Shown: one piece after another, positions 22,593 to 34,592 of the stretch | Numbering within the stretch: the stretch's first letter is position 1 | How the letters are laid out: each line of letters starts with the position of its first letter | Source: Gloeopeniophorella convolvens | Taxonomy: Eukaryota > Basidiomycota > Agaricomycetes > Russulales | DNA: 64,000 nt | Direction of reading: 5' to 3' | Assembly (NCBI GenBank): GCA_022496205.1 | Contig: WTXD01000082.1 | Coordinates: 1-64,000 of the forward strand | Position numbers and translations under genes: made by a program | Notes under the pieces: model-generated | Database searches by the model: none | What the model saw: the letters and a program-made list of their open reading frames with translations, nothing else | Told to the model about the DNA's origin: nothing

Positions 22593-25057
22593 GTATGGAA
22601 AAGCAGAGGCGACGTAAAGCGCCTATCAAGGAGGAAGCACTATGTATCCTTGATTTAGATTCAATCGAACCTCGCGAAAGGAAGCCCTGAATGTAATTCC
22701 TCTTTTGGCTCTCTTTAAAAACATGACGCCCTTGAGGGTATACTCCCGGGAATCGTCCTTATACATCAGTCTCACCAGAGCGGACAGCTTCCTGAGATTC
22801 AACACACGCCGACGCTACCTACAACTGGCATTCAAGTAATTCAGCTACAGCAAGAACGCAGTTGGCGAAGCTAATCAGGAAGTCGTAAAACTGGCCGTGT
22901 CCAACGTTGCTTCGGTACTCCAGGTGGTTCGAATCCAGAGATTCGGTGCTAAACGCAGGTGCTAGTGGTACATGTCGGCGTCGTCATACTTCGAGAAGTT
23001 AAGCCTTGCGAAGACGGTGGCACGGTCAGCCTTACATATGTAAGGCCATGTCGTTGGATCTTTTCGCAGTTCAATTACTTGAGCATCGAGTGTTTTTTGG
23101 ACGCTGTTGTCTCTGAGGGCCACGTCGAGGGCTGCTCTCTAGAGTCGTGCATGAGGCGACGCGACGTGATTCAATGGAGGCCCGGCCCGGATAACCCAAA
23201 TGCGTACCGGCCGAGGCCGAGAAACCAATCCGACGCTGCCGCGTGGCATGCGGCCGGGCCTTCTGTTGACTGCCCGCGCCGTTGAGTCAACATTCAACTT
23301 CGTTATGTGTACTCAACCCCTCCATATTCAATTCCAGCCCACGTATCTTTCCAGGCTCCTCAGGGGTGCCAAGGATAACGCCCCCTACTTCAGTCCCTAT
23401 GGTTCTGGCACATAGCCACTTGCTCGTATCGCCGTCGCCGTGCAAGCCGACTCGTTGCAGTTCCCAATGGCCAGCTGACCCGTTCGTGATGAATGATGAC
23501 CCTGTCTCAGCCACTGAAGTACGTCACTTTTCTGTGGAAGTTAAGGGAGGCGGATCGGCAAGGAAAGTGGGCCTAACGCCTTTCTCATGGCAAGTCGTTC
23601 CTCAGCTTGCCCTGAATACTGATGATAGCTGATCCGTCATATAACGGTCCCCCAGATGCCCCAAGTGTAATGATAAACCTGAATGACTGACTGGTCAGAG
23701 GTACGGGATACTGCTATCGTTTGTATTTGTGCCATACTGACCTTCTCGATCATAGATGCCGCTGATCTCCCAAGACTAGGCCGTCACGGCCAAACATGTA
23801 TCGGTTCAACCGTGACGGCATCGTATTGTATGCGTTTAATATCGATTGTTCTTCTCTACAACTTCCGAACTCAATTCGATGTACACGATGGACCGATCTT
23901 GCGTTGACACGTACGCGACCCGTATGTAGATGTTGGTGCGACTCGAGATGACAGAAATGTACTCACACTGTCCATGGTAGCCCCCAAAGCTGAGTTATAC
24001 GGAATGAACTCCTTGCCACAAGTTGCGGTAAGGATCAGTCTCCTACCCTGCTGTTCAGTCGACTTAAATCCATCTCCCGAAGCTTGATGGATGTTGTCTT
24101 CTCGATGAGTGTGTGGGAGCCGGGCTGTTATAGACGCACTGGTACCGCAGCCCAGTCAGTGGTGAGACGATCCGTTCAGTGATTATCTGCGGCATCACGG
24201 AGTTTGACATGGGCATGCTTATCATTCAGTCAGAACGATAGGTCCGGTGTTGGGCCGCCGGAAGACTGGGAATCCTCTACCAGTCACTCTACGGGACTAA
24301 GTCAAGTTGTCGGTCGAAGACTAAGATAGCCCCTGCGGCAATGTCAGAGAACGGGATACACGTCACAGAAATGCGACTGAGAACGAGTAGGTCGACCATT
24401 TGTAGAGTACAGAAACTCCTTTCGTTCAACGCGTTCCTCACACGCCTTTCTATCAGACAGGCCGCGAAGAACTCGGCTTCTTTGATAGAATGTCATGTAG
24501 GCGCTTTCAAGGTGTGGTTGTCAGGAACCGATAAGCTCCCCTTGCTTTTGCAACTCCCTCATCTCAACACATTCCTGGATTGTCTCGGGCGACAAAATTG
24601 TCTTAGGTTACAATTACATTTACATGCCGCAAGCCTCACGGATCGTAATGATGTACGTCGGCGCTCGCTCTGTTACTCTGTTCTTTTCATGACTTATATT
24701 TCTGGCAAGGCCTTGCGCATTTCGCGAGCTTCCGAGCTTCCGTTCACTCGTTTATTATAGGAGAGCTCAGGTGCAATTTATACTCTCCCATCCCCACATC
24801 ACACACGTAACACTCAGTACTCTGAAACCGCAGAAGCGACTGACCGGATCTCTCCCCCGCCAAGTGGGGTATCAGGTTCAGCAGTCTGTTCCTGGCCTGG
24901 GGTATCGAGACTGTTATGGAGACTCTTCGATTACTGGGTATGTGCTCATTGTACTTATCTCTATACTCGCCGGGTGAATCTTCGGAGTACACTGCCAGTA
25001 TAAATACCAAGAGGCCCTAGGGTACGCCGCATGCAACGCCGCCTTTGACTCCAAGCC
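22593..25057. other. 2.5-kb stretch without a supported gene
   Basis: Frames are short and show no motifs of the neighbouring DUF6533/6534 families on either strand. It may contain decayed copies too diverged to see by eye. Confidence 0.4.
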
Positions 25058-26887
25058 ATGACCGTGCTTGTAAATCTGGGAAATACGCTCGGGGCTGGGC
25101 TCCTCGCCGCCGTATTCTCGTCTATGTAAGTCACGTTGATTTTCAAGGCGGTACTAGATCTCAGAACCTTCCACGTAGGGTGTATGGCGCAAACGTGTGG
25201 CAAGCGTATATCTACTTTTCGAAGTATTCGTTCGACGACCGTAACTCGTTGAGGATCTTCGTAAGTAAACGCTCCCTTTGGCCTCCCCACACGAACTTCC
25301 TACACCTGATGACGCGATCCTGAAGGTCGCAGGGCTATTGTGAGTCACCTCGGCGATGTCCGTTGGTGAGGTATAGCGATACGTTTCACAGTCTCATAGA
25401 CACTGTCTGCTTGGCACTCTCCACGCACGTCGAGTATACCATACTAGTAACGAACTTTGGTGACCTCATTGCTGAGCTGCACGTTCCTTGGTAAGTCACG
25501 AAAGCCGCATTTACGCCCTCTCATATATATCACAGGAGCTTTGGGGTACGTAAATGAGACGTGGCATCGTGGTCTGAGTTTGTATTCATCGTTGCTGGTC
25601 AAGGCAAGCGGAATGGCAGCAAGTGAGCTGCGTTCGTTCACGCATACAGTGCGGTGTCTGACTCGTGACGCCTCAGCCATCCTCAACGCATGTATCCAAA
25701 AGTGAGCGCTTGCAGTGGAAGCAAGTACGGCGATTTATGGGATTTGCAGCTTCTTTTCCCACAGAGTTTACCAAGGTACTTCCATCTATATTCTCCTTGT
25801 CTACCTGCCACACCGTTCTAGCAGTAAGCCGAAAGCAAGTCTCCCTCCCAGCTGCAATAGTATGCCGGATTTCACGATGGCTCATTGTCGCGAGTCAGCA
25901 CTGATATGTATTTTCTATGTAGTCTGTGACATCGCTCGTTTGCTTCGGTAAGTTCCCAGGTTCCGCTCTCACGGCGCCTTCTGATCGCCTGAGCATCCAG
26001 TCCTCGGGATAAGTGGGTGATTTGTTTTACGGTTTAGGGTAACCAACACTGATATCGCCGAGGCTACAGTCAGCGTACTGCAGTTCGTCTTGCTGCAGAT
26101 AATGATGCAAGCCGGCTAACAACATGAATTCCTCGTCGCAGTCTAGAATCGGGAGTGTTCGACCAAACTGTGTTTCAAAATGTGAGCCCCTCGCGCATGG
26201 ACATGTTCAATGCGTCTCCACGCCCACAGAAGTCGCTGACTGAAATAACAGCGATATTTGATCGGTGGCTTGGCCATCCAGATCCTATGTGATGTCCTCA
26301 TTACAGCGGGAATGGTGCACTATTTGTTCAGTAACCGTGGCCGTATCCAACAGTTAGCGCCAAATGCACCTCATGATTTACCTGAACTGACAATTGTCAT
26401 ACAGGACGAACTCAGCGATCAGTACTTTGACATTCTACTCTGTCAACTGCGGCGCTCTCAACATGTAACTCCGGCCTAACGCGGTTCCATGAAGGGCGCT
26501 GACTTTCCTCCAGTGTGTGCACTGCAGCAGCCATTGCTTGCGTCCGTCCACTTTCCCGCACCAGTTTCTCCGCGGAGCTGACAATTTCATGGGACAGCTC
26601 GTTCAACTCCCTCAGGCGCTCATATGGACCCTCTTTTTCGTCTGCCAGTCCAAGTTATATTTCTGCTCATTCATGGCAATGCACGTTTTTCTCCATAAAC
26701 AAGCTCGTTCTCGTTCCTGACTTTGCTCTTCAACAGCCTCAACTCTAGAGAATACATCCGAGAATTGTTGCATGACCCTGGGAGTTTGATGACGGAAACG
26801 CACCCTTGTCACCTAGCGAAAGGCACGGAACACGCTGCTGCCAGTGAGACGACGACAACCAATAGCTCAACAAGCACTGGAGTGTAG
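25058..26887 (+). CDS. DUF6534-type multi-pass membrane protein, copy C
   Basis: Exon 1 25058-25125 (MTVLVNLGNTLGAGLLAAVF) splits codon AT|G. Next come VYGANVWQAYIYFSKYSFDD, VAGLL, IDTVCLALSTHVEYTILVTN with FGDLIAELHVPW, SFFSHRVY, GLAIQILCDVLITAGMVHYL, TNSAISTLTFYSVNCGALNM and ALIWTLFFVCQSKLYFCSF. The final intron (26681-26736) splits AT|C like its paralogues but starts GC rather than GT. After it the tail is LNSREYIRELLHDPGSLMTE and ends at TAG 26885-26887. All DUF6534 blocks are present in order. The central exons around 25690-26240 and 26520-26600 were not resolved base by base. Confidence 0.72.
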
Positions 26888-27866
26888 GATAAGCCCAAGA
26901 CGCAACGACCCCATGACAGACGCCTTCCAACGTCCTGTGGCGTCGGTGTAGCGCGAGGACCAGACTGGGCAGTAGAGCCTTGCGATACTGTAAACTAGAT
27001 CACGGTGGTAATCCAGACAGGGCACATTCAACAGCCCCCTGCCAGTGGCGGACTCGGTCCGTGTGGGAAGTCGGAGTCTGTCGGAGTCCTGTAAAGGATG
27101 AAACTTTCGCGCTGAGACGTGCTCCTCCGGAAGTTGCCGAGATATATGAGCGGACCGGCTTTCTCAATCAAACACTGATCGCAGCACTGGTCGAGCTATA
27201 CCATACTTCCTTGAAGACTTCTGCTCATCAATAGCGCAGAGCCCATCCGATCAACAACCCCCATCAGCGCTCAAGATCGCTCAAAGTTCGAGCCCACCCG
27301 TGTCCACGAATAGTAACTAAATGTCCATGAAAGGAAACGTTATCGGACGCCCCGTTGCCTGAGTCACTCTGAAGGAACTTCTCTTCTGGGGCTGTTGGAT
27401 AATACCAGCGCACAAGGCTTGGGTCTTGTACGTACTGTACCCTGGTCACCCGAGCCCGGGTTGCCATCGCCACACTCAATACTCGATGAAATCTCTTCCT
27501 CAAGAGAAGAATAGTCTCTAACCTGACCTTGAAACCAATTGGTGGCTCGGTGAGTCTTCAACTCCGTTCATGTACTCCAGCAAGCAAGAGCCTGACCCCG
27601 ACCAAACCGTCCCGGTAGCTAGCATACCTGTGTGCGGCGTGGGCTCAACGCGCCAAGGACAGCAATTTCAAGTTGAGGCTATGTGATTCAGGCTTCTCTG
27701 TCCTGCACCGGCGTGTGAGTAGAATCTGAACACTGATCCAGTCAACTTGCACCCGAGTTCTTCTTGAAGGATACTTGATCTGATTCGACTATTTCTAGTC
27801 TCCCCGCGCGTATAAATCCTCCGCCTTGATAATTCGTCGTCAGTCCTTGGGTTTTCGTAGTCCCAA
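26888..27866. other. Intergenic, no gene recognised
   Basis: Only short unsupported frames on both strands between two DUF6534 genes in the same orientation. Confidence 0.45.
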
Positions 27867-29623
27867 ATGGCGGCATCTACTATACCTGTGGAAACCACTC
27901 TCGGAGCCGTGTTCTTTGCAGTCACATCCTCGGCTGTGTATGTCTTGCATCCCTATTTGACATACTTACTGAATCTGTAACGAGCAGGGTCTATGGAGCC
28001 AACGTCTGGCAGGCAGCATACTACTACAAAAAATATTCGAGACATGATAGCAAACCGCTGGTCCTATTCGTAAGCTCTAGCTGGTTCAATCCCGAAAAAG
28101 CATCTGGTTTGATCATGCATCTCGGAACAGGTTTCTGCACTCCTGTACGTCGTCAACCGTTTTCGGGTTGTATCCAACTCAGTTTCGCGAAATCCTAGAA
28201 TAATGGATACAGCGAGCTTGGCCTTAGCCTCCCATACACTGTACATCGTTTGTGTGACGAACTTCGATGATGCTTTCGGAGATTTATTCATCCCTTGGTG
28301 AGTCGCCTAACCGGACGTATGTGCTGCCTAATCCCCGAAATAGGAGCCACGGAGTGAGTCGTTGAAGTGCTTGGCGTGACCTCGCAGTTGACTTGAATTT
28401 TTTTTACAGGCGTTTGGGTTCATCGTAGGTAAGGCATCTATCCCGTTGCTCAGGTACACTTCATTGAAATGTCTTCCAGCCACCATGAACACGCTCACAT
28501 ATAAGTGAGCACACAGTGAGAGGGTCGAATAATGGGCGCGATTGAACGCGAGCATATAGCTTCCTCGCGCATAGAATATATTGTGGTAAGTCGTACTGGA
28601 CTGCCTCCCGGCCACTGCATCAGCTAACGTCCGGCAGTGAGCGGAGGCAAAATGCATATACCCCTCTCCATTGTGCGTGACCTGGGTGGTCTCTTCCTTC
28701 CAACTCGATGCTCAGGCACACTCTCATTCAGGTCGTCGCCTCTCTTGGGTCGCTCGGTGAGCCCTTCACAACTTGGTTAGCCTCCAAATTTGTTGATTAT
28801 CTTAGGTTCCGGACTCGGTGCGTCTTAGTGTTTCGACACTCCGTCCTAACTCTCATGATCCCGCCACAGCGTACAGTGCGGACAAGTAAGTACGTGCCAG
28901 TCTCTATGCCTACGTAATCTTATCGACCACATCAATAGCCTGAAGTACCGGCTCGTCGACCAGACCATGTTTAGCAACGTGAGCGCTCAGTTGTCACCTC
29001 GCATGGGAATCTCGGTTTATCAAGTATTAATCTCGCGACAGAGCAATGCGATCTCGTTCTTTGCCTTCCAGATGGCATGCGATATACTCATCACGGCGGG
29101 AATGGTATATTATCTCTACCAGTGTCGTGGACTTATCAAACGGTGCGCGCACAATTTCTCATGCATCAAAGGCCTCGCTATTGACTGCGTCACAGAACAA
29201 ATTCAGTTATCAACATTTTGGCGTTCTACTCCGTCAACTGTGGTGCCATCAACATGTATCGTTACATTTGCCTCACCCGCTAAGATGGGTTTTCTTACCT
29301 GCCGCTCGTAGGATATGTGTCGCGGCGTCTTTGGCTTGCGTATGTCCTTTTGATATTCTCGGGCAAACCTAACGCTGGCCTGTGACCAGATCATCGCATC
29401 CCCACGAACGCTCATCTGGACGGTGTTCCTGGTCAACCAGGCCAAGTTGTATTGCTGCTCATTCATGGCCATGTGCGTTGAGTCTTCTCTGTCCCCCGAG
29501 TCGCACGACGCTCAAGCCCCCTTCAGCCTGAATTCCAGGGAGCGCTTTCGGGAAATGCTGCATAGCGCAGATGGCGTGGTAGTATTCACCAGTCTGCATG
29601 TGACGGTCGATAGTACTGCATGA
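27867..29623 (+). CDS. DUF6534-type multi-pass membrane protein, copy D
   Basis: ATG at 27867 starts MAASTIPVETTLGAVFFAVT. After a short intron comes VYGANVWQAAYYYKKYSRHD, then DTASLALASHTLYIVCVTNF with DDAFGDLFIPW, FQMACDILITAGMVYYLYQC, TNSVINILAFYSVNCGAINM, ICVAASLACVCP and LIWTVFLVNQAKLYCCSF. The last intron splits AT|C and the tail LNSRERFREMLHSADGVVVF stops at 29623. Block order and intron positions equal those of copies A, C and E. The region 28440-28900 (central helices) is the least clear. Membrane protein of unknown role. Confidence 0.72.
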
Positions 29624-30033
29624 CGGTGTCGCCGGCGGCCCGTCAGGTTTCAAACCTCGAGCTCAAACTCCGAGGTGCAGATCGTGTAGACACGCGGTCA
29701 CGTATGTACGATCGACCCGATTCCGTTACTATATGTATTGTAGAAAAGTCATAGACACCAACACTTCTGATTGCCCGTACGGTGGCTGAAAGTCTCGAAG
29801 GGTCATCGAAAGTACTCATCTCGAATACGTAGCATGTAAGCATCAGAAGCCCAAAATCATTGAGACAACCCGAAAGGTGAAACAAAACCGTGGACGTCCA
29901 CCCTCCGCACCTCATAAAGTCTGGTGATAGCGGATAAGCATGAACACAGGATGGTGGGAGCTCTCCAAGTGACGTCATCAAGACAGAGGAATCCAGGTGG
30001 ATGGCACTACGCATGTCGTGCGCGCTGGCGGTG

Positions 30034-32672
30034 CTATCGCAGATCAACTACCTCCATAGGCATGCTCCCCGCAGCTTTGATGCGAACGTGGTCGGTAGGC
30101 TATATTATTCCAACATTAGTTCACTGGCGCCTCAGAGGGCTGCGGGTCACGCACAGCGTATAGTTGCCGCTCCGGGTGTGTGTGCAAGACGTTTGTTTCC
30201 TCGCAGGATAGGATCGTTCGGATGCCGGAAGGGTCTGTGAGACGATACAACCTGAAACTGAACAACGTAGAGTCGTCGATTAGGTGCTTTTGGAAGTAGC
30301 CCCAGAGTCGGCTCCGAGACGTACTTGGGTGAATGCTTGGGTGAGCAGACAACTGCAAACGCTTCCGGCAGCACGCTCTGGAAGATGCCTTGCATGTGGA
30401 GGTCGATGGAGGTCATGAAGCCTGGGAGCGGCCGTGTCAGGGAGACTAACGAAGATAGACAAGATGGCTCTCACAAGATTCCGTTGGGTGTGTGTGTATC
30501 TGAATAACGATGTTTCCTTCTTTAGGCGCCATGAGCTTGAAACAAGGAACACTCACCCATCCGAGGGTAACGAGGGCGCGTTGCTTCGCAAAATGTGCAA
30601 TGTCAACTTCATCCTCTATCGTGCATGCGTTGTGAGTCGAGAACTGCTTTGGAATCAGCAGCGTCGTCATCACGTAGCGTTTGCCTTTTTGCCTCCCGAG
30701 TAGCAACCCGCAAGTCTCTCGATTGCGCTCCGTGTTGATTCTCCCTATCGATATGAACCGTTGTAGACAGTCGTAAGGGAGATTCACCGCCATAAGGTCA
30801 CGAATAGGAGCATCGGATAGTGGGGCTGGTGTGAAGAGCTCTTCCAGTTCGAGGGGGATCGTGCGTCGAGCAGGCGATAAAATAAGGGGCGGCTCGGGAT
30901 CTTCAGGGTCGAACAGGCGGTGAACTGGAGGGTCAGTCACCGCCGGGGGCTTGAGGTATTGTGATTTTGGAGATGAAGGCGGAGATGGAGATGGAGATGG
31001 AGGCATGACGGAGATAAGGATCTGCTCAGGTCTTTACCAACAAGCCAAAGCCATTAGGATTGTTCGCCAAATGAATATAAGGATGCTTACGATTTCGGCG
31101 CCGGCTTCACATGCGGGACAAAACCTGGGGGTAAGAAGCCTAGACCTGGGAGTTGTGATGTGGGAACCGCGAGTTTGGCAACGGGCTGCATGTAGGGGGT
31201 CTGGGGTCCGGCGCTTGCTTCCGAAGACGTAGAAGTCGACGCCGAGGTGGGCTCCATATACTCGCTAGCGGAATCTGAGAACGCCGCGAGATCTGTGGCA
31301 TCTGAGTCGTCCGAGTCACTTTCAGAGCCTGACTGGCGTAAATCATTCTCCTCTTCAGAGATCCTTGGTTGCTGCGCCGAACGATGCCGATCAGCGTTGA
31401 GAGCGCGGAACCTATTCCGGTTGGTCCGTTCGTTGAAGGAATTGACAGTTCTGACTGTGTACTCTGTCGAGACGGAGAATATAGAATTCCTCGGGCTTCC
31501 TACATCAGCCTCCTCGTGCGTAGGCGTAGGGCTTGCAGGCCGCCGCATCGGGTTTCCATGCGGGTGTCTGGGCACTTCAGGTAACTGATGCACCGTGTGA
31601 TGCGATATAGCGCTTCGATGGAAAGAGTTTTGGGTTTCATCTGTAACAAGTGCTGAGAAGGCCTGACCAAGGGAATGAACGATGCGAGCATACCAGGAGG
31701 TAGATAATGCGAAGTCGCGACGTTGAGGGGTACCCTTCCGTGCCCGCGGGGCTGCGGGAGAGAGGAGGCGACGTGGTTCTTCGCTACATCGTGCCGTCCG
31801 GGCGCGGGCGCGAGTGCGGATTCTGGCTCCACAATCCTGTATTTGTTGTCTGTCTGGGAGAAGATTGATGCCCGATGGGTCGTGTCTGCCAACCACTGGT
31901 TGTAACGTGTTGCAATGATTGGTTCCAGCTTCCTCAAACGAGAAAGCATCTTTTGTCCATGCTGTGAACGATGTTAGCGAACCCGAGTATAGAACTGAGA
32001 GCCCAGCCAAAGGATGCTCGACTAATGGAAGATAGACAAATGAAGAGACCCAGGACTGAACACGAATCCGCGTAGGCGTAGGACGGGATAAGCGCTGGAT
32101 CTACCTCAGCGGGCAAGTGCCAGACCGAGGAAAACACCTGCATAGTGCGGCGGGAAAGTGCTGCAGAAACCAGCGCTCTCTCTTCGTATATGCCACGGGT
32201 ACATGGTAACACAACGATTGTCTTCTGAGAAAACCAACTGCGTCTCGTTTGACAGCGCCGGCAGTACCCCGCAGCAAGGAAAGCCAGGATGACAAGAACG
32301 AGAACAGAGCTTGGCACAGAGACTCACCAGTTTCAGGTTGTGCCGCTGCGTTGAGGTAAGGAGGGCCCTATAGCCCGGGTGTGTAGGAATTTTATCAAGC
32401 ACGATCCTTGAGCCGATGGAGAATGAAACAAATGCAGATTCTTCTTCTCCTGTCTCCAGGAAACTCTCTGCGTCGGTTCGTGCGCTGTCCGCGACTCGAA
32501 GCCAGTCCTTAAACGGCCGATCGCCACCACCAATGGATCGTTCTACGCTAACCATGAGTTCCGCGAGAGACTTTGGCCGTGAGGAATGCGGAGGAATGCG
32601 AGGTATATGCGAGGTACCCGATCTTAGCTTTGGATCGGTGCGTAATGTGCTGTTGGTCTGCGACGGATGCAT
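30034..32672 (-). CDS. AMSH-like JAMM deubiquitinase, tandem copy 1
   Basis: Eight minus-strand exons (32328-32672, 31694-31961, 31091-31640, 30557-31031, 30475-30499, 30325-30421, 30155-30257, 30034-30099) sum to 643 codons, 642 residues. The N-terminus (PKSLAELMVSVERSI through HNLKL, then HGQKMLSRLRKLEPIIATRY) matches the USP8/AMSH dimerisation region. A Ser/Asp-rich linker follows. The C-terminus is an MPN+ domain: catalytic E493 (NRETCGLLLG), H548 and H550 (IHTHPTESC), D561 (FMTSIDLH), RLTDPSGIR and the terminal EVVDLR shared with AMSH/Sst2 proteases. The E-to-H spacing of 55 and H-to-D of 11 equal those I recall for human AMSH. Family members are zinc proteases that cleave K63-linked ubiquitin chains at endosomes. 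The first intron is long (366 nt). A near-identical paralogue lies at 34593-37230. Confidence 0.93.
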
Positions 32673-33295
32673 GGTGGTCGGGACGGTGAGTGACAGCGTC
32701 GGACGCATATGTAGACTCCGATAAGTAATTCCCAACCTATAATCAGACGCCCGTTAATATGCGGAGGAATGCACCTTATATGCAAGCAGACGCACCAGCC
32801 CATAACCCCATGACCGCCGCTCAAATTTAGCTCGGAATAGAGAAGGGATCGGAATTGGAAAACGTTCTGGAGAACACTCGGCTCTACTGAACGCGTACAG
32901 ACGCAGAGACTTCATGTCTGAAGTTGGGTTGTTGCTCTGTGCGCGGCACGCAGCTGGCCGCTCGCTCTCATGGGGGAGTTGTGAGCTAGCTGTAGTAACA
33001 GCAGCAGTGGCATAGCGGACCAATCACTGCCAGTCAGGTTGGGAAGGCGGGATGCGTGGGAATATGCCACGTGGGAGACCCGGCCAACCCCGGTCAACCG
33101 GGGGATGGGCTCGAATAATCGCACCGCGATGCGTCCTGCATCCTGGCTCCTGTCTCCCCGCCCAAGCTGGCGCCGGGAACCATATACTTATACGCACTTT
33201 GTTCGGCAATAGTACACAATCGTTCACACATTTTGTCCACCTGCAAACTTGTACTCAACTCGCAGCGCAACCATATATAATTCCCTGTTTACAGC
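32673..33295. other. Upstream region of AMSH-like copy 1
   Basis: No gene. On the minus strand a TATA-like GCATATAAGG lies about 100 bp upstream of the ATG at 32672. The same word occurs in the equivalent place of the second duplicon (near 37330), so it is a candidate core promoter. The 3' end of the NTF2-like gene adjoins at 33296. Confidence 0.4.
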
Positions 33296-33936
33296 TTACG
33301 AACTCCTCTCCTTAGTAGCCTGCTCAGCGGCCTTCCTTCGTCGCTCTGCCAGCTCGTGCGCCAGGACAATAGTGTCCCACCAGACCTTCCCGCGCCAGAA
33401 CTGCCGCCCGTCCGTACCCTGCCCAGCCTCCTCTGGCTCACCGATGACGAACTCCATCATCCTACGCACAGGGATGCCCTCACCCCGGAGCGCCGAGTCG
33501 CGTGGGTAGAAGACCAGTACGTGCTTATATATCACCAGATCGTCCTTCTTGATGCTCGGGTCGGTAGCCTTTTCTCCGCCCTGCCCCAGCTCATCGCCGT
33601 CCTCGGCGAGTACCCCCACCCCTGGCTTCAGCGTGACGACGCCTTCCAGCACCCGCGCCCGGCTCTCCTCTATCTGGACATCCAGACGCTCGAACGGGCT
33701 GAACAAGTCGTGCATCCAGGTCCAGATGCGCTCGCCGCCTTCATATAATACGACACCATCGCCGTTGTAGAAGACTGCACTCGGTGCACACCAGCGCGAG
33801 AAGGGGCCATGGGAATCCAGATCGCAGCCTCGAACCATGCTGGTGTACTGTTCCAAGAAGCGTAGAGCCGGATTTGCGCGAGACGCGGCCGACCATTCTC
33901 CCTGTGAGAAGGGATTTCAGTATGTGCTCGGGACAT
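33296..33936 (-). CDS. NTF2/SnoaL-like protein, tandem copy 1 (5' end frame-shifted relative to copy 2)
   Basis: The minus-strand frame 33296-33856 encodes MEQYTSMVRGCDLDSHGPFS, the SnoaL/NTF2-type start RWCAPSAVFYNGDG, then GGERIWTWMHDLF, a Gly/Asp-rich insert, RRMMEFVIGEPEEAGQGTDG and FWRGKVWWDT, 186 residues. The copy at 38000-38620 begins further upstream with MSRAHNKIPSHRGEWS. Here the corresponding ATG (33934-33936) exists, but one base is missing around 33898-33902, so that leader is out of frame. Either translation starts at Met 33856, or an unseen 5' exon splices at the CTCACAG site, or this copy is damaged. Substrate or partner unknown. Confidence 0.75.
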
Positions 33937-34592
33937 GGTATGGGGTAGCAGGTCAAGTCGAGGATGGCGGAACCGGGTGCGAGACTAGGATTACAGTGAA
34001 CTGGATGATCAAGGTAGTTATTGTGCGGAAACATTGCATGCCACAGTAGACAACACAGCAGGCATTAAGTATACGTACAGGGTTCGGTCAGAAGCATCGA
34101 CGGTCACCGATCACCAGTGACCCGTATAAGCACGTTTGTGTACAATTGGATCATGCTCGAAGTTTAGTGACGTTAGGGCGTAAATACTCTGGCCCAGGCC
34201 TGTGTACTAACGTGAATCCCGGCGACTCAGGCGCTTACGGGGCTGTTCAACACAAGTATCCAGGAGCTAAAATTGTCGTAAAGCAGATATACTGCGCTCC
34301 TACGTAGCTCCAAAGAGGTCTAACATTGTAGGAAAGTCACAGACGCCGATACTTCTGATTGCCCTGTTACATTGGCTGAAAGTCTCGATCCTCGAAAAGT
34401 CATCGATCATTGAAAGTACTCATCTCAGAAGGTATGTGGTTTGTACGCATCAGAAGTTCAAAATCACATAGATACCTGGGAGGTGAGACACAAAACCATG
34501 GGCATGCACCCTTCGCACTGTATTTTATGAAGTCTGCACTCATCAGGATAGACGGGTAGATGAGACTACGCGTGTTATGCGCGCTGGCGGTG
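33937..34592. other. Duplicon junction and intergenic DNA
   Basis: The end of duplicon 1 (near 34316) and the start of duplicon 2 (near 34325, ATTGTAGGAAAGTC) meet here. No gene is seen. The rest is the 3' flank of the second AMSH-like gene, aligned with 29737-30033. Confidence 0.6.

Larger units (their letters stand above)
29737..34316. repeat. Tandem segmental duplication, copy 1 (about 4.6 kb)
   Basis: From ATTGTAGAAAAGTC near 29737 to about 34316 the sequence runs parallel to 34325-38984. It includes both genes, their introns, promoters and 3' flanks. Coding parts are close to identical, while intergenic parts carry indels. The second copy starts within about 10 bases of the end of the first, in direct orientation. 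Confidence 0.9.
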
